NCBI GenBank assembly: GCA_900208305.1
Contig: OAPG01000002.1
Span: 1,488,001 to 1,552,000, forward strand
DNA from: Melanopsichium pennsylvanicum
Taxonomy: Eukaryota > Basidiomycota > Ustilaginomycetes > Ustilaginales
DNA length: 64,000 nucleotides
Direction: 5' to 3'
In this document: positions 23,344 to 32,557 of the stretch, in pieces
Layout: each line of letters opens with the position of its first letter
Numbering within the stretch: the stretch's first letter is position 1
The notes under the pieces: model-generated
Told to the model about the DNA's origin: nothing
Database searches by the model: none
Seen by the model: only the letters and a program-made list of their open reading frames with translations
Translations under genes and position numbers: made by a program

Positions 23344-24530
23344 GATGGGCTACAATGTCCAAATCTGCCCTACTTGCAAAGACAGCTGCGAGATGGTGTA
23401 GGAAGCGGTGTGAAGGATTCTGGAGTGGCTTCTTCCAAGTGGAAGAACGGAGAAGTGCAGTCGATGAGAGCTGATGCTTGCGCTGGCTCGAACCCGAGTG
23501 GTGTGGATGATGCTGCAACGGATGCGGAGAGAATTGATACTTTTGTGGGTGTGGAACAAATTTCTGCGTTGGTGTTTGATCGCTGCTGATCTCAGATCGA
23601 TCAGATCAAGTACGAAATAGTACGGAATATGAGGATGCAAGTGTAGGCGCGAGAATTGTTGCTGATGACGGGGGATCTAGTAGGGAAAGCGGGGTCGAAA
23701 GATGCGAGTAGTGTCTTGGTCTGGGTGAAGAGTGGGCGGCGGTGGATCGTTTCCTTTGAAACTTTGGGCCGACCGGTGAGCTTCCTGATTGACTGTCTCA
23801 AAGGCTGAGCGATTGATGTGCCGTAAACCAAAGCCCTTTCAAGAAGTGTGAAGCAATGGTATCTACTTCCCTTGTAGCTACACTTCGATTCGTTCGTCTC
23901 TTGGAATCGCGTTCCTGTGATTGCTTGGACGCAGATAAGATCGAAGGGGGCTTGTAAGTGGTTGTGGAACCGACAAGGATAAGAGGCAGTGCGAATGTCT
24001 GATGTGATGTGGGTGTGGTGGTGGAGATATTTGATGCAAATGGTGACGACCGGGGGAAAATGAGGTTAGTAAAGAATCTCGGCTGAACGTGATAGTATTC
24101 TCTCTCTCACACCGGTTGCGCATCACACAATTCACAATTCACACTTTTTGGTGGTTTACCGAAACGCAGCCACACGCCCTTGTCTCGGTCCACTCGCCGA
24201 CAGCCGTGTCAGCCCACACATACCCAAAACATGGCGTGAGCAGTTGAAAATGGAAAATATATAGCAAACAAATAGTTGTGAATGGCTTCACTCCGGCTGC
24301 CGGTTATCTCTCCACACTGTGACACGCTTGACCCTGATCATTTTCCGCTGCAAGTGTTGGTTTAACATGTATCAATTTTATTCCACCCTTCTTGTTCATA
24401 CAGTAGTTGCTTTGGTTGCAGTTCTTGCACGTTCGTTTGCTCATCACTCACCATGGGTTAGATGAGTGAGTTAAGCGGCGTTTATATGATCCTATTGTCG
24501 ATGCGTTTTCAAACCAGCTTTTGGCAATGA
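23344..24530. other. Intergenic region, no supported gene
   Basis: About 1.2 kb upstream of the minus-strand gene at 22465-23343 and downstream of the polymerase iota stop. The frames here, for example 23350-23640 (-) and 23878-24135 (-), have no recognisable domain. It probably holds the promoter and leader of the 22465-23343 gene. Confidence 0.5.
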
Positions 24531-26813
24531 CTAAAATTCATTTTCTAGTTCGTGAAACCGCTTATGCGCCACCAGCATAAACGGTTTCAACCATTCCCTG
24601 CATAACTCGCACTTCACCAAGTCATTCTCTTTTTCCATTCCATCTTGATCATTGTCATCACTTTTCGCAAAAGCTTCGGGAGAAGAAAGAGCTGCCGAAG
24701 GCATGTCGAGAGCCGGTAAGCCTGTGAACGGATACAGTTCGTGATCGTGCTGCATCCACACCTCCATTTCATCTCCGCAGGATCGGCAGACCAGCGATGC
24801 TCGCGGTATATTTTTGCCCTTGCCCTTCACTCTCGGTACAGACTGGACAGAAGGGACGCAAGATTCGACGTAATATGGTGTGGATCCTGCAGTGACGACG
24901 CTTGAACCGAGATCGATGCCATACTCTCTGGCGATCTCTTCCCTAAGCTCTGGGGGAAGGCTCGCCAAAAAGCCTTTGTCGATTGCCTCCGCCGCTGAGC
25001 TTTCTCCCGTTCGTCGATCTCCCCCTTTGGGCGTGACGATCTTTTCGTTTTCGCCCTCTGCGCTGAAGAAACTGCCAAGAGCCCTCTGCGGCCGTTTCTC
25101 ACTCAGCTCCAGCGCGGCGATGTTGATCAGGTTCATCCCATCCGGCCCAGCAGGCACATCATCACCGCCTATCAGCCCTCTTAGCAGAGCTCTACACGCC
25201 TTGGCAATGCTCTCCGCCCTACTTTCCCTACTTTCGCCCATCTCGAAGATTTCTACCGGCATCTTTGTCTGCTTCGAAACTCTGTTGTTCCATCCCAGCC
25301 TTATGCTCAGCCTCAGCTTCAGCGGATATCGCAACCATCCTGACGTCCTTGTTTTTTCAGGTGGCGGGTCTTTGTACTCTCTTATCATGATCTTCTCGCT
25401 TTTGATAGTGGTCTCTTGGCTGAGTGGGGTAGGTTTTGCCCGAGAGGTAGAAGGCTGGGTCGTTAATTCCAGCTCCAGCCGGCGCAAGAGCGATAGAGAG
25501 AGCCGAGAGATCTCCCTTTGAATCGCAGCGCCCCTCAAGCTAGGGTAAGGGTAGGTGTCTTCAATGGAAAGCTGCAAAGGGAAGTCCGGTGCGGGTATCA
25601 CCGGCTCCAGGTCTCTTCCGCAGGCGAGTGCCCAAAGTTTGGGCCCAATTACTTCGCCGAAGAGCCCCACCATCTGATCCAAGGAAAGCATCTTCCTAGC
25701 CATTCTTACGGTGACTTTGAGCGTCTTTGCCTCGGCTTCGTCATCGGATATGCTGACAGGATCCATGAAATTCACCCGCACTCTCCCTGTTGACGAGGTG
25801 GAAGTAATAGGCGGTGAAGGTTGCAGGTGCTCGCGGATCTGAGACACGACCACACGACCGAATCCGGGTAGTTTGCGAAGGTCGAGAGGGTCTAAGAAGG
25901 ACGTTATGTAATGCAAGAGTCGCGTTTCATCCGATTTGGTATCGTTCAGACTCGCGATGGGTGGAGAGAAAACAGTCTGCTGGTTCGGCTTGTTCAAAGC
26001 CCCGACAAGCTTAGCCAAGGACTTGCTCGGTGCGATTCCCGCAGAGCATGTCAAGCCAACCTCGTTCGATATCCTCTGTCTGAGGTAAAGCGCCAGTTGC
26101 GACGCTACTAGCATCCTCTCCTGCCACCGATCCGGACAGTTCCGCTCTAAGTGCTCCGCTGCATCACTCGGATGAATGTGACCTGAAGGTCCAGCCGGCC
26201 AAGCCTTGTACGCAAATCCATACCCATTCAACTTCTCCCCTACCCTGGGCTGGTTCAGATCAAACCATCTCTCTCCCTGTGGCCCCTTTTGCAGGGAGTC
26301 CAGGTGATGATCAACCATTTCTGTGACATCGCAGAACAATTCATCCATGCCCAACTTCTCCACTTTCTTCTCCCACACAACCGCGCTGACCAGTTTCCAC
26401 ACTTGCGCCGAGACTTGTCGAAAATACGTCAAATCTTCCCCATTCACCAGTACCATATCTGGACACTTTTTGAGCGCATCCTTGATGCTATCTAGCTTGC
26501 CAACGCCCGCAGCTCGGGCTTCGTAGCTGATTGTGGCCACCAGTGCCTTTTGTTGGATACCTATAGGAATGCCGATAAGGGACGGGTCACGTTTACGACA
26601 GGCTGATACATAGAATGCGTCCAGATCGAGAGCAACGATCGCTCGAGAGCATAACTCGGATTCTGCAGTCGTATCTGAGGTAGCGTTCGAGGAGAAGCGC
26701 TGTCGCTTTGGCTGGCGTGAAGGCGAGCCATTTTGAGCAGCAATTAGGGAGGCATTGCTGTTGCCATTCGTAAAGAGCTTAGAGGGTGAGATCGAAGGGC
26801 TACGCCCTGTCAT
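24531..26813 (-). CDS. POLI: Y-family translesion DNA polymerase, iota type
   Basis: Open frame of 760 residues from the ATG at 26813; the extension to 26912 starts with TTG. The catalytic core begins at about residue 57 with VALDLDAFY (metal ligands about D63 and D65). It continues through YEARAAGVGKL, MVLVNGEDLTYFRQ and LGMDELFCDVTEMV (D157/E158), which match iota far better than eta. The thumb and little-finger regions follow. Near residue 640 a FLASLPPELREEI segment fits a ubiquitin-binding UBM. The C-terminus has two Cys-rich modules: one starting CRSCGDEMEVW that lacks the last His, and a final CELC...HKRFH with the C-x2-C-x11-H-x3-H spacing of the polymerase eta UBZ finger. The enzyme inserts bases opposite damaged templates in the nucleus. 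Two short upstream frames precede the start. Confidence 0.9.
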   Translation of the reverse strand: MTGRSPSISPSKLFTNGNSNASLIAAQNGSPSRQPKRQRFSSNATSDTTAESELCSRAIVALDLDAFYVSACRKRDPSLIGIPIGIQQKALVATISYEARAAGVGKLDSIKDALKKCPDMVLVNGEDLTYFRQVSAQVWKLVSAVVWEKKVEKLGMDELFCDVTEMVDHHLDSLQKGPQGERWFDLNQPRVGEKLNGYGFAYKAWPAGPSGHIHPSDAAEHLERNCPDRWQERMLVASQLALYLRQRISNEVGLTCSAGIAPSKSLAKLVGALNKPNQQTVFSPPIASLNDTKSDETRLLHYITSFLDPLDLRKLPGFGRVVVSQIREHLQPSPPITSTSSTGRVRVNFMDPVSISDDEAEAKTLKVTVRMARKMLSLDQMVGLFGEVIGPKLWALACGRDLEPVIPAPDFPLQLSIEDTYPYPSLRGAAIQREISRLSLSLLRRLELELTTQPSTSRAKPTPLSQETTIKSEKIMIREYKDPPPEKTRTSGWLRYPLKLRLSIRLGWNNRVSKQTKMPVEIFEMGESRESRAESIAKACRALLRGLIGGDDVPAGPDGMNLINIAALELSEKRPQRALGSFFSAEGENEKIVTPKGGDRRTGESSAAEAIDKGFLASLPPELREEIAREYGIDLGSSVVTAGSTPYYVESCVPSVQSVPRVKGKGKNIPRASLVCRSCGDEMEVWMQHDHELYPFTGLPALDMPSAALSSPEAFAKSDDNDQDGMEKENDLVKCELCREWLKPFMLVAHKRFHELENEF

Positions 26814-26839
26814 GATACCTTTGCCGTACGACGCTCCAT
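26810..26839 (-). promoter_or_regulatory. uORF overlapping the polymerase iota start
   Basis: A 9-codon upstream frame starts at the ATG at 26839, and its TGA (26812-26810) overlaps the main ATG (26813-26811) as ATGA. A second short frame (MVPTT) lies just upstream. If this region is in the mRNA, it would favour low translation or reinitiation. Confidence 0.4.
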
Positions 26840-27251
26840 GGTCAGGTTGTAGGGACCATGGGTAATATATGCGGCTGTCAAGTGTCGGTGGGTTGATGCA
26901 GGAGGTCGACAAGAAACAGGTAAGTCAGCCGACACAGAATCACAAGTAACACGCTGCTGCACGTTTATGCTTGGCTCAAAATCCTCCACTTGACTGCATC
27001 AGAACACGGGACGAAATCGAATTTGTTTGGCTTTTCACCTCGCCTTGTTCACCTTGCTTCGACTTTGCGTGATCGTGCTTAACCGCCAAGCTCGCTTTCA
27101 ATGAACACTATGAGGCTCTCGAACACCATCTAGATTCCTTGTGCCCAGAGCGGAGATGAGCTTCACATTCAAGATTGTGGGTGAAGCAAAATTGTATCTT
27201 GAAAAAGGAACAGAGGGGGTGCGTGTTGGTGTACAAAATGATAGAGCTCGT
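26814..27251. other. Spacer between polymerase iota start and CYB5 3' end
   Basis: About 440 bases holding the leader and promoter of polymerase iota and the 3' UTR of cytochrome b5. Apart from the uORFs, nothing is recognised. Confidence 0.5.
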
Positions 27252-28511
27252 CTAGGAGACGTACTTGTATGCAAGGTAGGCACCGAGAAGCATGAGGGGA
27301 ATGAACATGAACAAAGGGCTGTTGAGCAGAAATCAGATGCAAATCGAGATGGATTGAGTTAGCAAGGTTGCCCTTATACGGGGTCGATTCCGGTCTTGTG
27401 CACCTGAAGGAACGTGTCGCAAGGGCGCTGTCCACCCAAGGCGGACCGTCCAGAAGATGCAAGTGGACAGCTCGAGGAGCAGACAGAAGAGTCAAATACG
27501 CACTGGCTGTTGACGTTGGTGTTGTTCTCGTTGGTGACGGCACCGCTGGTGGTCTTGATCCTCTGAGACTGTTGATTTCATGCCCCAAATGCAGGGAATC
27601 GAAAATTAGCTTTTGTGAACTTTCTACGTACGAAGCGACCATCGCAATACCCATCGCAGAGCTAGAGGCCAGTCCAATTTGACGCATACTGCACAGTAGC
27701 TGTACAAATGCGGGGACCCGGCTGGGTTGCTCGAGTGGGATGCGACAGGTTGTGAATTGAAAACTTACGCCACCCTCTAGCTCGCCGACGAGCATAGGGC
27801 CAAGGAGCGCACGGGCATCCTCAGAGTGTCCCACATCCTCGAAAGCCTCGGTGGCGTCCTTGCCGGCCTCGGTGACGAGGACCTCGTCACCACCCGGGTG
27901 CTGTTCGATGCGAAGCGGATCATCGAACCCAAGGAGAAGTATTCGAGCAAGACCATGATTTGTGATCGATGCAACGGCAGACGCGGCAGCCATGGAGTCC
28001 AGTGCGTATAGTAGAATCCCAGTAGAGGAAAAGATTGCGTCGTAGCATGCAGAAGGCAGATTGAGAAGGAAGAACAGAGAGGTCAGCAAAGGCACCCTCA
28101 TCTAAGACAGTCGAGCGGAGTCGACTCGGAATAGCTCGCAAACTCTCGGTCTTTCGGAGAAGCGAAAGCGGCCTATTCATTGCGCAGAGCCCGACGCTAG
28201 TCCTTGAGAAGATATACGTACCTCGTCGAGGAACTTGCTGACGTTGTAGACTGGAGATCAGCGACGTAACGGAATTTGAAGATCGAATGGCAGACGAAAG
28301 GCAAAACGAAAGTGTCAGTCAGACTTCAGCGTAGCAATAGATGACAGCTCGCCAGACGGCAGAATGAGACCCGAGCGGCGCCATGGCTATCTCCAACCGC
28401 CTGGAACTTTGTGCCAAGGAACGTACCCTTGCCGTCGATGAGGAGCCAGAGGTCATCGTGGGAGTTGTGCTGCTTGAGCTCCTCCATGGTGATCTTCTTA
28501 GACTCTGACAT
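27252..28511 (-). CDS. CYB5: Cytochrome b5, tail-anchored, five exons
   Basis: Reconstructed from five exons on the minus strand: 28511-28427, 28250-28222, 27900-27769, 27568-27504 and 27318-27252. The introns are 176, 321, 200 and 185 bases, all GT-AG, and the phases join cleanly to give 125 residues. Exon 1 starts [16 protein letters not shown] and ends DGK, exon 2 encodes [10 protein letters not shown], and exon 3 starts HPGGDEVL and has GHSEDAR. The two His are the haem ligands. Exon 4 is a Thr/Asn-rich linker. Exon 5 is a hydrophobic tail anchor ([17 protein letters not shown]). Cytochrome b5 donates electrons to ER desaturases, sterol enzymes and P450s. The exon 4 acceptor could instead fall six bases later. 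Confidence 0.92.
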
Positions 28512-29658
28512 CTTTGCGAATGCGATTGGTGTGTTACTGGTGGGAATTAAAGCGTGGAGATGGTAAAGAGGTGAACTGACTTGGGCAAAGAGAAGACGAA
28601 GAAAGCAATAATCGGAATATCTTTAGCATGATGCGAATCGAAATTGTGCAACAGCGGCACCATCAGAAAGACACACGCACAAAGGAACCGCCGCTATGCA
28701 CACGCACTTTCTTTCCAAGCTGCAAACCTACTCGAGAAGTGTTCGTGCTGTTTGGTGGCATGAGCATTTTTTTTTGGACCCAACTGGGCTCATCACATCT
28801 GCGCGTGGGCCAGACGCAATTTCTGAAAACAAGCAGCAGAGAGAAGTAGAGGTGTATTTACAGATTACTGTGTAGTCTTGGTTTTGAGGCCAAGAAGCAG
28901 GTGAAATACTGAAATATTTCAAATGAGGAGCAAAAAAACGGGAAATTCCCGTGAAACTGACGTGGATCTGGTTGTGGCTGGCCTGCGTGCCTGCCATCTC
29001 TTCCGAACGCTCGAAAGCTTTGGGCCGTGAAATCCTTTCAGAGTACTGTAGTGTGGCGGTCGGCTCCCCTCCGACATAATCTGGCCTGGATTTCAACGAG
29101 CCGTGCCCCTCGTATTACAAATGGAGTAGAAGCGTTCACTCACCCCGCCTTTTGCTTGGATTACTATTCGGAACGTTAGCCTACGCTACGGAAACCCACT
29201 CAATGCGCATACAGAGCGATCTTACCGTACGCGCAAAGTAGACCTACCATACCCGCCTGGCGTACCCGAAACATTAGACAGACACGAGATCATTGAAAGG
29301 CGTGCTCATGTGTTGTCGTTCCTTTTCGTCCGACGACGCAGGTTGGCTCAAAGAGTGCGGATCACATCTTCGCTTGGAAGCCATCTCGGACTTCACCTCA
29401 TCAGTCCCTCGGTGCCTGTTCTGACTCAAGGTGCGCTGAACAGCTCAAAACGTCTGCAAGTACCCCACACTGGTTTTCCCAAGAGTCCTGAGTCGTTGGT
29501 CGGCTTTCACATAAGAATAATCATCGTAGCGGCGAAAGAGAATTCGGCTCACAATCCATCTTCTGCTCAAAAGCAAAATGAGTTAGTTCGCTTTTGACTT
29601 GCTAAAAAATCATGCTAAAAAGGAAAACAACCCAGAAAAAAAAACACCAAAAGACAAA
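28512..29658. other. Intergenic region, no supported gene
   Basis: Promoter side of CYB5 and the stretch up to the tRNA. The frames at 28728-29096 (-) and 29310-29597 (+) have no recognisable domain. Two short palindromes sit close together: TGAAATATTTCA (28910-28921) and ACGGGAAATTCCCGT (28938-28952). The far end is A-rich and includes the tRNA-Asn terminator. Confidence 0.5.
29636..29652 (-). terminator. RNA polymerase III terminator of tRNA-Asn
   Basis: On the minus strand, downstream of the tRNA, a run of four T (29652-29649) is followed by a run of nine T (29644-29636), as expected for polymerase III termination. Confidence 0.7.
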
Positions 29659-29732
29659 CGACCCCAGGCGGGCTCGAACCGCCGACCTCAGCATTAACAG
29701 TGCTACGCTCTAACCAACTGAGCTATGGAGTC
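29659..29732 (-). tRNA. tRNA-Asn (anticodon GTT), no intron
   Basis: The minus-strand cloverleaf is complete. The acceptor GACTCCA pairs with TGGGGTC (one G-T pair), followed by a D arm with AGTTGGTTA, anticodon loop CTGTTAA and T arm GGCGG-TTCGAGC-CCGCC. The discriminator is G. The anticodon GTT gives Asn. The span is 74 bases including the discriminator, and the CCA end is not encoded. The internal A and B boxes are intact. Confidence 0.95.
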
Positions 29733-30150
29733 CAATTCAGACGTTTTTGATTAAGATATATATATATACCGTGTGTATTACAGCACATGGACCTTGTTCG
29801 GCTCGACGTGGTTCTCGGCGAGAAGTGTTGTGTCGTGTTGTGTAGGCGCGAGAGAACACCATCAACACTGAGACTGTTTGCAAGTTGTTGTCCGACGAGC
29901 CTTGAATCACACCAACATCACAACTCCGTTTGACTTCGACCAGGCCTTGCCACGAGGAAACACTTTTCTCATCTTGCTGATCTCTTCGATCGTCTCATAT
30001 CCTTGTTCAATGCGTTGACGGGAAATTTCGAGCTACATGAGCTCAGGCCGCAGGACTGGCAGGAGGCTCAGGTGACCGACCTCGTCCTAGGCACTCGGTT
30101 TACGCACAAAAGGACGTGATCGGCTGCACTCATCACTGAAAGCGCCAAGC
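29733..30150. other. Shared upstream region of tRNA-Asn and the REEP-like gene
   Basis: This 418-base stretch lies between the divergent tRNA-Asn and the plus-strand gene at 30151. A (TA)n run at about 29755-29768 lies some 25-35 bases upstream of the tRNA, where a TATA-like element would sit. The rest is presumed promoter and leader. Confidence 0.5.
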
Positions 30151-32199
30151 ATGGGGCTCATCAATCTGCTACTAAAGGCCGTCATTCTCCTGCTCGATCT
30201 TCGCGATACGTGTGACTCCCTCGGCACCGCCAAACTCGAAGAAATCGGACGCAGTGAGCGACAAGTGCTCGTCCGTAATGCCGAAGATGGGACCAAGCAG
30301 ACAATTTCACGCAGACGAGTGGGCACCTCTAAGCGAAAAGCAGCGGTCAAGTCAGCACTTACTACAGTGCTCGTATGGAACCTCTTTCAGAAGATTGAGC
30401 CTCTATGCGATCGTACCATTGCGTGGTTTGTCCCCTTCTACGACTCCTTCAAAACCCTCTTCCTCATTTGGATGCTCTTCACGAGGAGCTACGGTGCATC
30501 CATACTCGTCTCTCGTATCATGGTGCCCGTGCTGAAGCCATATGAGCCTTCAATCGATGGCATCGTCGGGCTCACCTTGGCCCTTTTCGGCTCCGTCGCT
30601 GCACTCCTAGCTCCCGTCGTCGACAGATGCGCGGCCTTCGTGCGGGGCACCACATCTTCAATGCCACAGTCTGCGCGGCTGGTAGAGGCACGAGAAGCAT
30701 CCATCGCAGCATCCAGTCCGTCTGACAAAGAACCTTCATCTTCACGCCACACAACCACAAAGTCTCCAGCAAGCAGGAATGAGAAAAAGCCTCCACCGCC
30801 CTCTGCTTCAACACAAGCACCCAAAGCCTTGACAGATTCTGTTGCTGCCAGCTTGCGCGCTCCTCAAACAGCTGCGCAGCCACGTTCGGTTACGACAAGA
30901 GCACGACACATGCCTGTCACCAAGGCATCACAGAGCAACGTCGCCGCCACGCGTCGGGTGCTACAGGAATTACCCTTGCCTCGACATGCTTTTGCGACAA
31001 CTCCAACGCCACCAAGCGTGCCCCTGGCACACTCATCTTCAGCATCAAAGAGCGGCTCTGCTGCCTTTAATGTACTCTTGACTCCCACAAAAGACAGCAT
31101 GCAGCCGCCAGCCGTCAAGCCCGAGCCTTTGACGCCCAGCTTAGAGTCTTCTGGCGCAGCTCTTCGACCGACATCAGTGCTTGACCTTGGCCCACCTCCG
31201 ACACCGCCCTCAGACCTTCGCAACTACGCCTTCATTCCTGGGCAGACACCGCAGGAAGCTGCATCGAGCTCTGTTATCTCACCCACCCCGCGCTTTCCCG
31301 GTGGTTTCTCGTTCTCATTTGCAGCAGCGCAAGCCTCCGCTTCGACCCGCAACAATCCGTTCCAAGCACAGGCAAGAGTGCCAATTACTACGCAAATGGC
31401 ACCACTCTCACTCTCGTCACCACTGGCGAAGTCCGGGATCCCACCCCACTTGTTGGGACCCAACGTCACCGTCACATCTAACTTGACTACATCCGAGAAG
31501 CGGAGTCCCGCTCGGGACAACAGAATCGTGCCTCCGCCGAACGGCGCTGTGGGTGTCCGAAAAGTCTCATCTTCGCGGCCACTGAAGGGTAAGGTGAAGG
31601 AAGATGAAAAACAGCCGGGCTTGAAAGCCACGGCAAGCCTGAGCAGCAAAAAGCGCGCCCGCTCTGATGAGGTTGCTGAAGGAGAATCCGGCGAGGGAGC
31701 GCAGTCCAATTCGGCGAATATTTCACCAAGGAAACGCGCCAAAGCAGTAAATGGCAAGGTGCCGACAAGCAAGACAGCAACACTGTCTGCCGCAGCTAAG
31801 GGAAGCGCCAAAGCCAAGACAACATCCACCGGTGGGAAAACTGATGTCGCAGCAACGGACAAGGCTAAGCTCAGAAAGAAGACTGCAGTCACTGGCGGGC
31901 AACGTGCCACGAAGAAGGATGCCGCACCTGAGCCCAGCAATAGAACCGCCGAGAGCAATCTGTCCACAGTAGCTGTGGACGAGAATCCTAAGGCCATTAC
32001 AGCAAAGTCACTACGCAAAAAGGCAGATTCTGCTTCTGCCGAAGGCACAGCTGCTTTGTACAAGTCGATCGCAAAAAGGGCGACAGCCAAGAAGGCTACG
32101 GCAAGCAAGGCTCGCAGTCAATTTGTCGATACTCCAGAGGCATCAGAGCCACCGCAACGCCTCACACGTAGCCGGACCAAACAACACCTTGCGGATTGA
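30151..32199 (+). CDS. TB2/DP1/HVA22 (REEP/Yop1) family ER membrane protein with long basic tail
   Basis: Open frame of 682 residues from the ATG at 30151. The N-terminal 165 residues form the family domain: a hydrophobic N-terminus (INLLLKAVILLLDL), a basic segment, then VLVWNLFQKIEPLCDRTIAWFVPFYD, FKTLFLIWMLFTRSYGAS, a PVLKPYE segment and a final hydrophobic stretch. In family members such as yeast Yop1 this region inserts as hairpins and curves tubular ER. The remaining 500 residues are disordered, first Pro/Ser-rich, then strongly Lys/Ala-rich with patches like KKRARS and RKRAK. This tail is much longer than in Yop1 (about 180 residues) and could bind nucleic acid, microtubules or act as a localisation signal; that is inference. 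The basic loop inserted early in the domain is also unusual. Confidence 0.8.
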   Translation: MGLINLLLKAVILLLDLRDTCDSLGTAKLEEIGRSERQVLVRNAEDGTKQTISRRRVGTSKRKAAVKSALTTVLVWNLFQKIEPLCDRTIAWFVPFYDSFKTLFLIWMLFTRSYGASILVSRIMVPVLKPYEPSIDGIVGLTLALFGSVAALLAPVVDRCAAFVRGTTSSMPQSARLVEAREASIAASSPSDKEPSSSRHTTTKSPASRNEKKPPPPSASTQAPKALTDSVAASLRAPQTAAQPRSVTTRARHMPVTKASQSNVAATRRVLQELPLPRHAFATTPTPPSVPLAHSSSASKSGSAAFNVLLTPTKDSMQPPAVKPEPLTPSLESSGAALRPTSVLDLGPPPTPPSDLRNYAFIPGQTPQEAASSSVISPTPRFPGGFSFSFAAAQASASTRNNPFQAQARVPITTQMAPLSLSSPLAKSGIPPHLLGPNVTVTSNLTTSEKRSPARDNRIVPPPNGAVGVRKVSSSRPLKGKVKEDEKQPGLKATASLSSKKRARSDEVAEGESGEGAQSNSANISPRKRAKAVNGKVPTSKTATLSAAAKGSAKAKTTSTGGKTDVAATDKAKLRKKTAVTGGQRATKKDAAPEPSNRTAESNLSTVAVDENPKAITAKSLRKKADSASAEGTAALYKSIAKRATAKKATASKARSQFVDTPEASEPPQRLTRSRTKQHLAD

Positions 32200-32557
32200 T
32201 GGTACGCCTCCTCCAGTGCATCGCATAGCATTCATCAATGAGCAACACACACTATCATCTCTCCGTCATCCTTGTGTGTCTCGTGAGAAGTGAGTACCGT
32301 ATATTACAGAAGCCTTGAGAGCCGTCCCTGAGTGCCGGCCGATAGAGTTTAACGATTTAAACCTCCACGCGCTGGAGCCACAAAAAAAAAAAGTCCGAAA
32401 ATTCTTCTGAACTCGCATCCATGAAAAGAGAAAAACCCTGATTTCTTCTTCCTTTCCTTCTTCCCCTTGTACCAACAAGATTGCTTAGAATCGCATAGAG
32501 ACCACTTGTGCTGTTCGCTATCGGTTGTAGCTGGTATCTCATGCGTTTCTCGTCAAT
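32200..32557. other. Spacer between the REEP-like gene and RIX7
   Basis: About 360 bases between two plus-strand genes. It includes a 10-base A run near 32382 and otherwise shows nothing recognisable. It is presumed 3' UTR and RIX7 promoter. Confidence 0.5.

Noticed and set aside
31224..32108. 294-codon open frame on the minus strand
   Set aside because: It lies fully antisense to the Lys/Ala-rich tail of the REEP-like gene. GC-skewed codon use of the real gene keeps the opposite strand open. No domain is visible.
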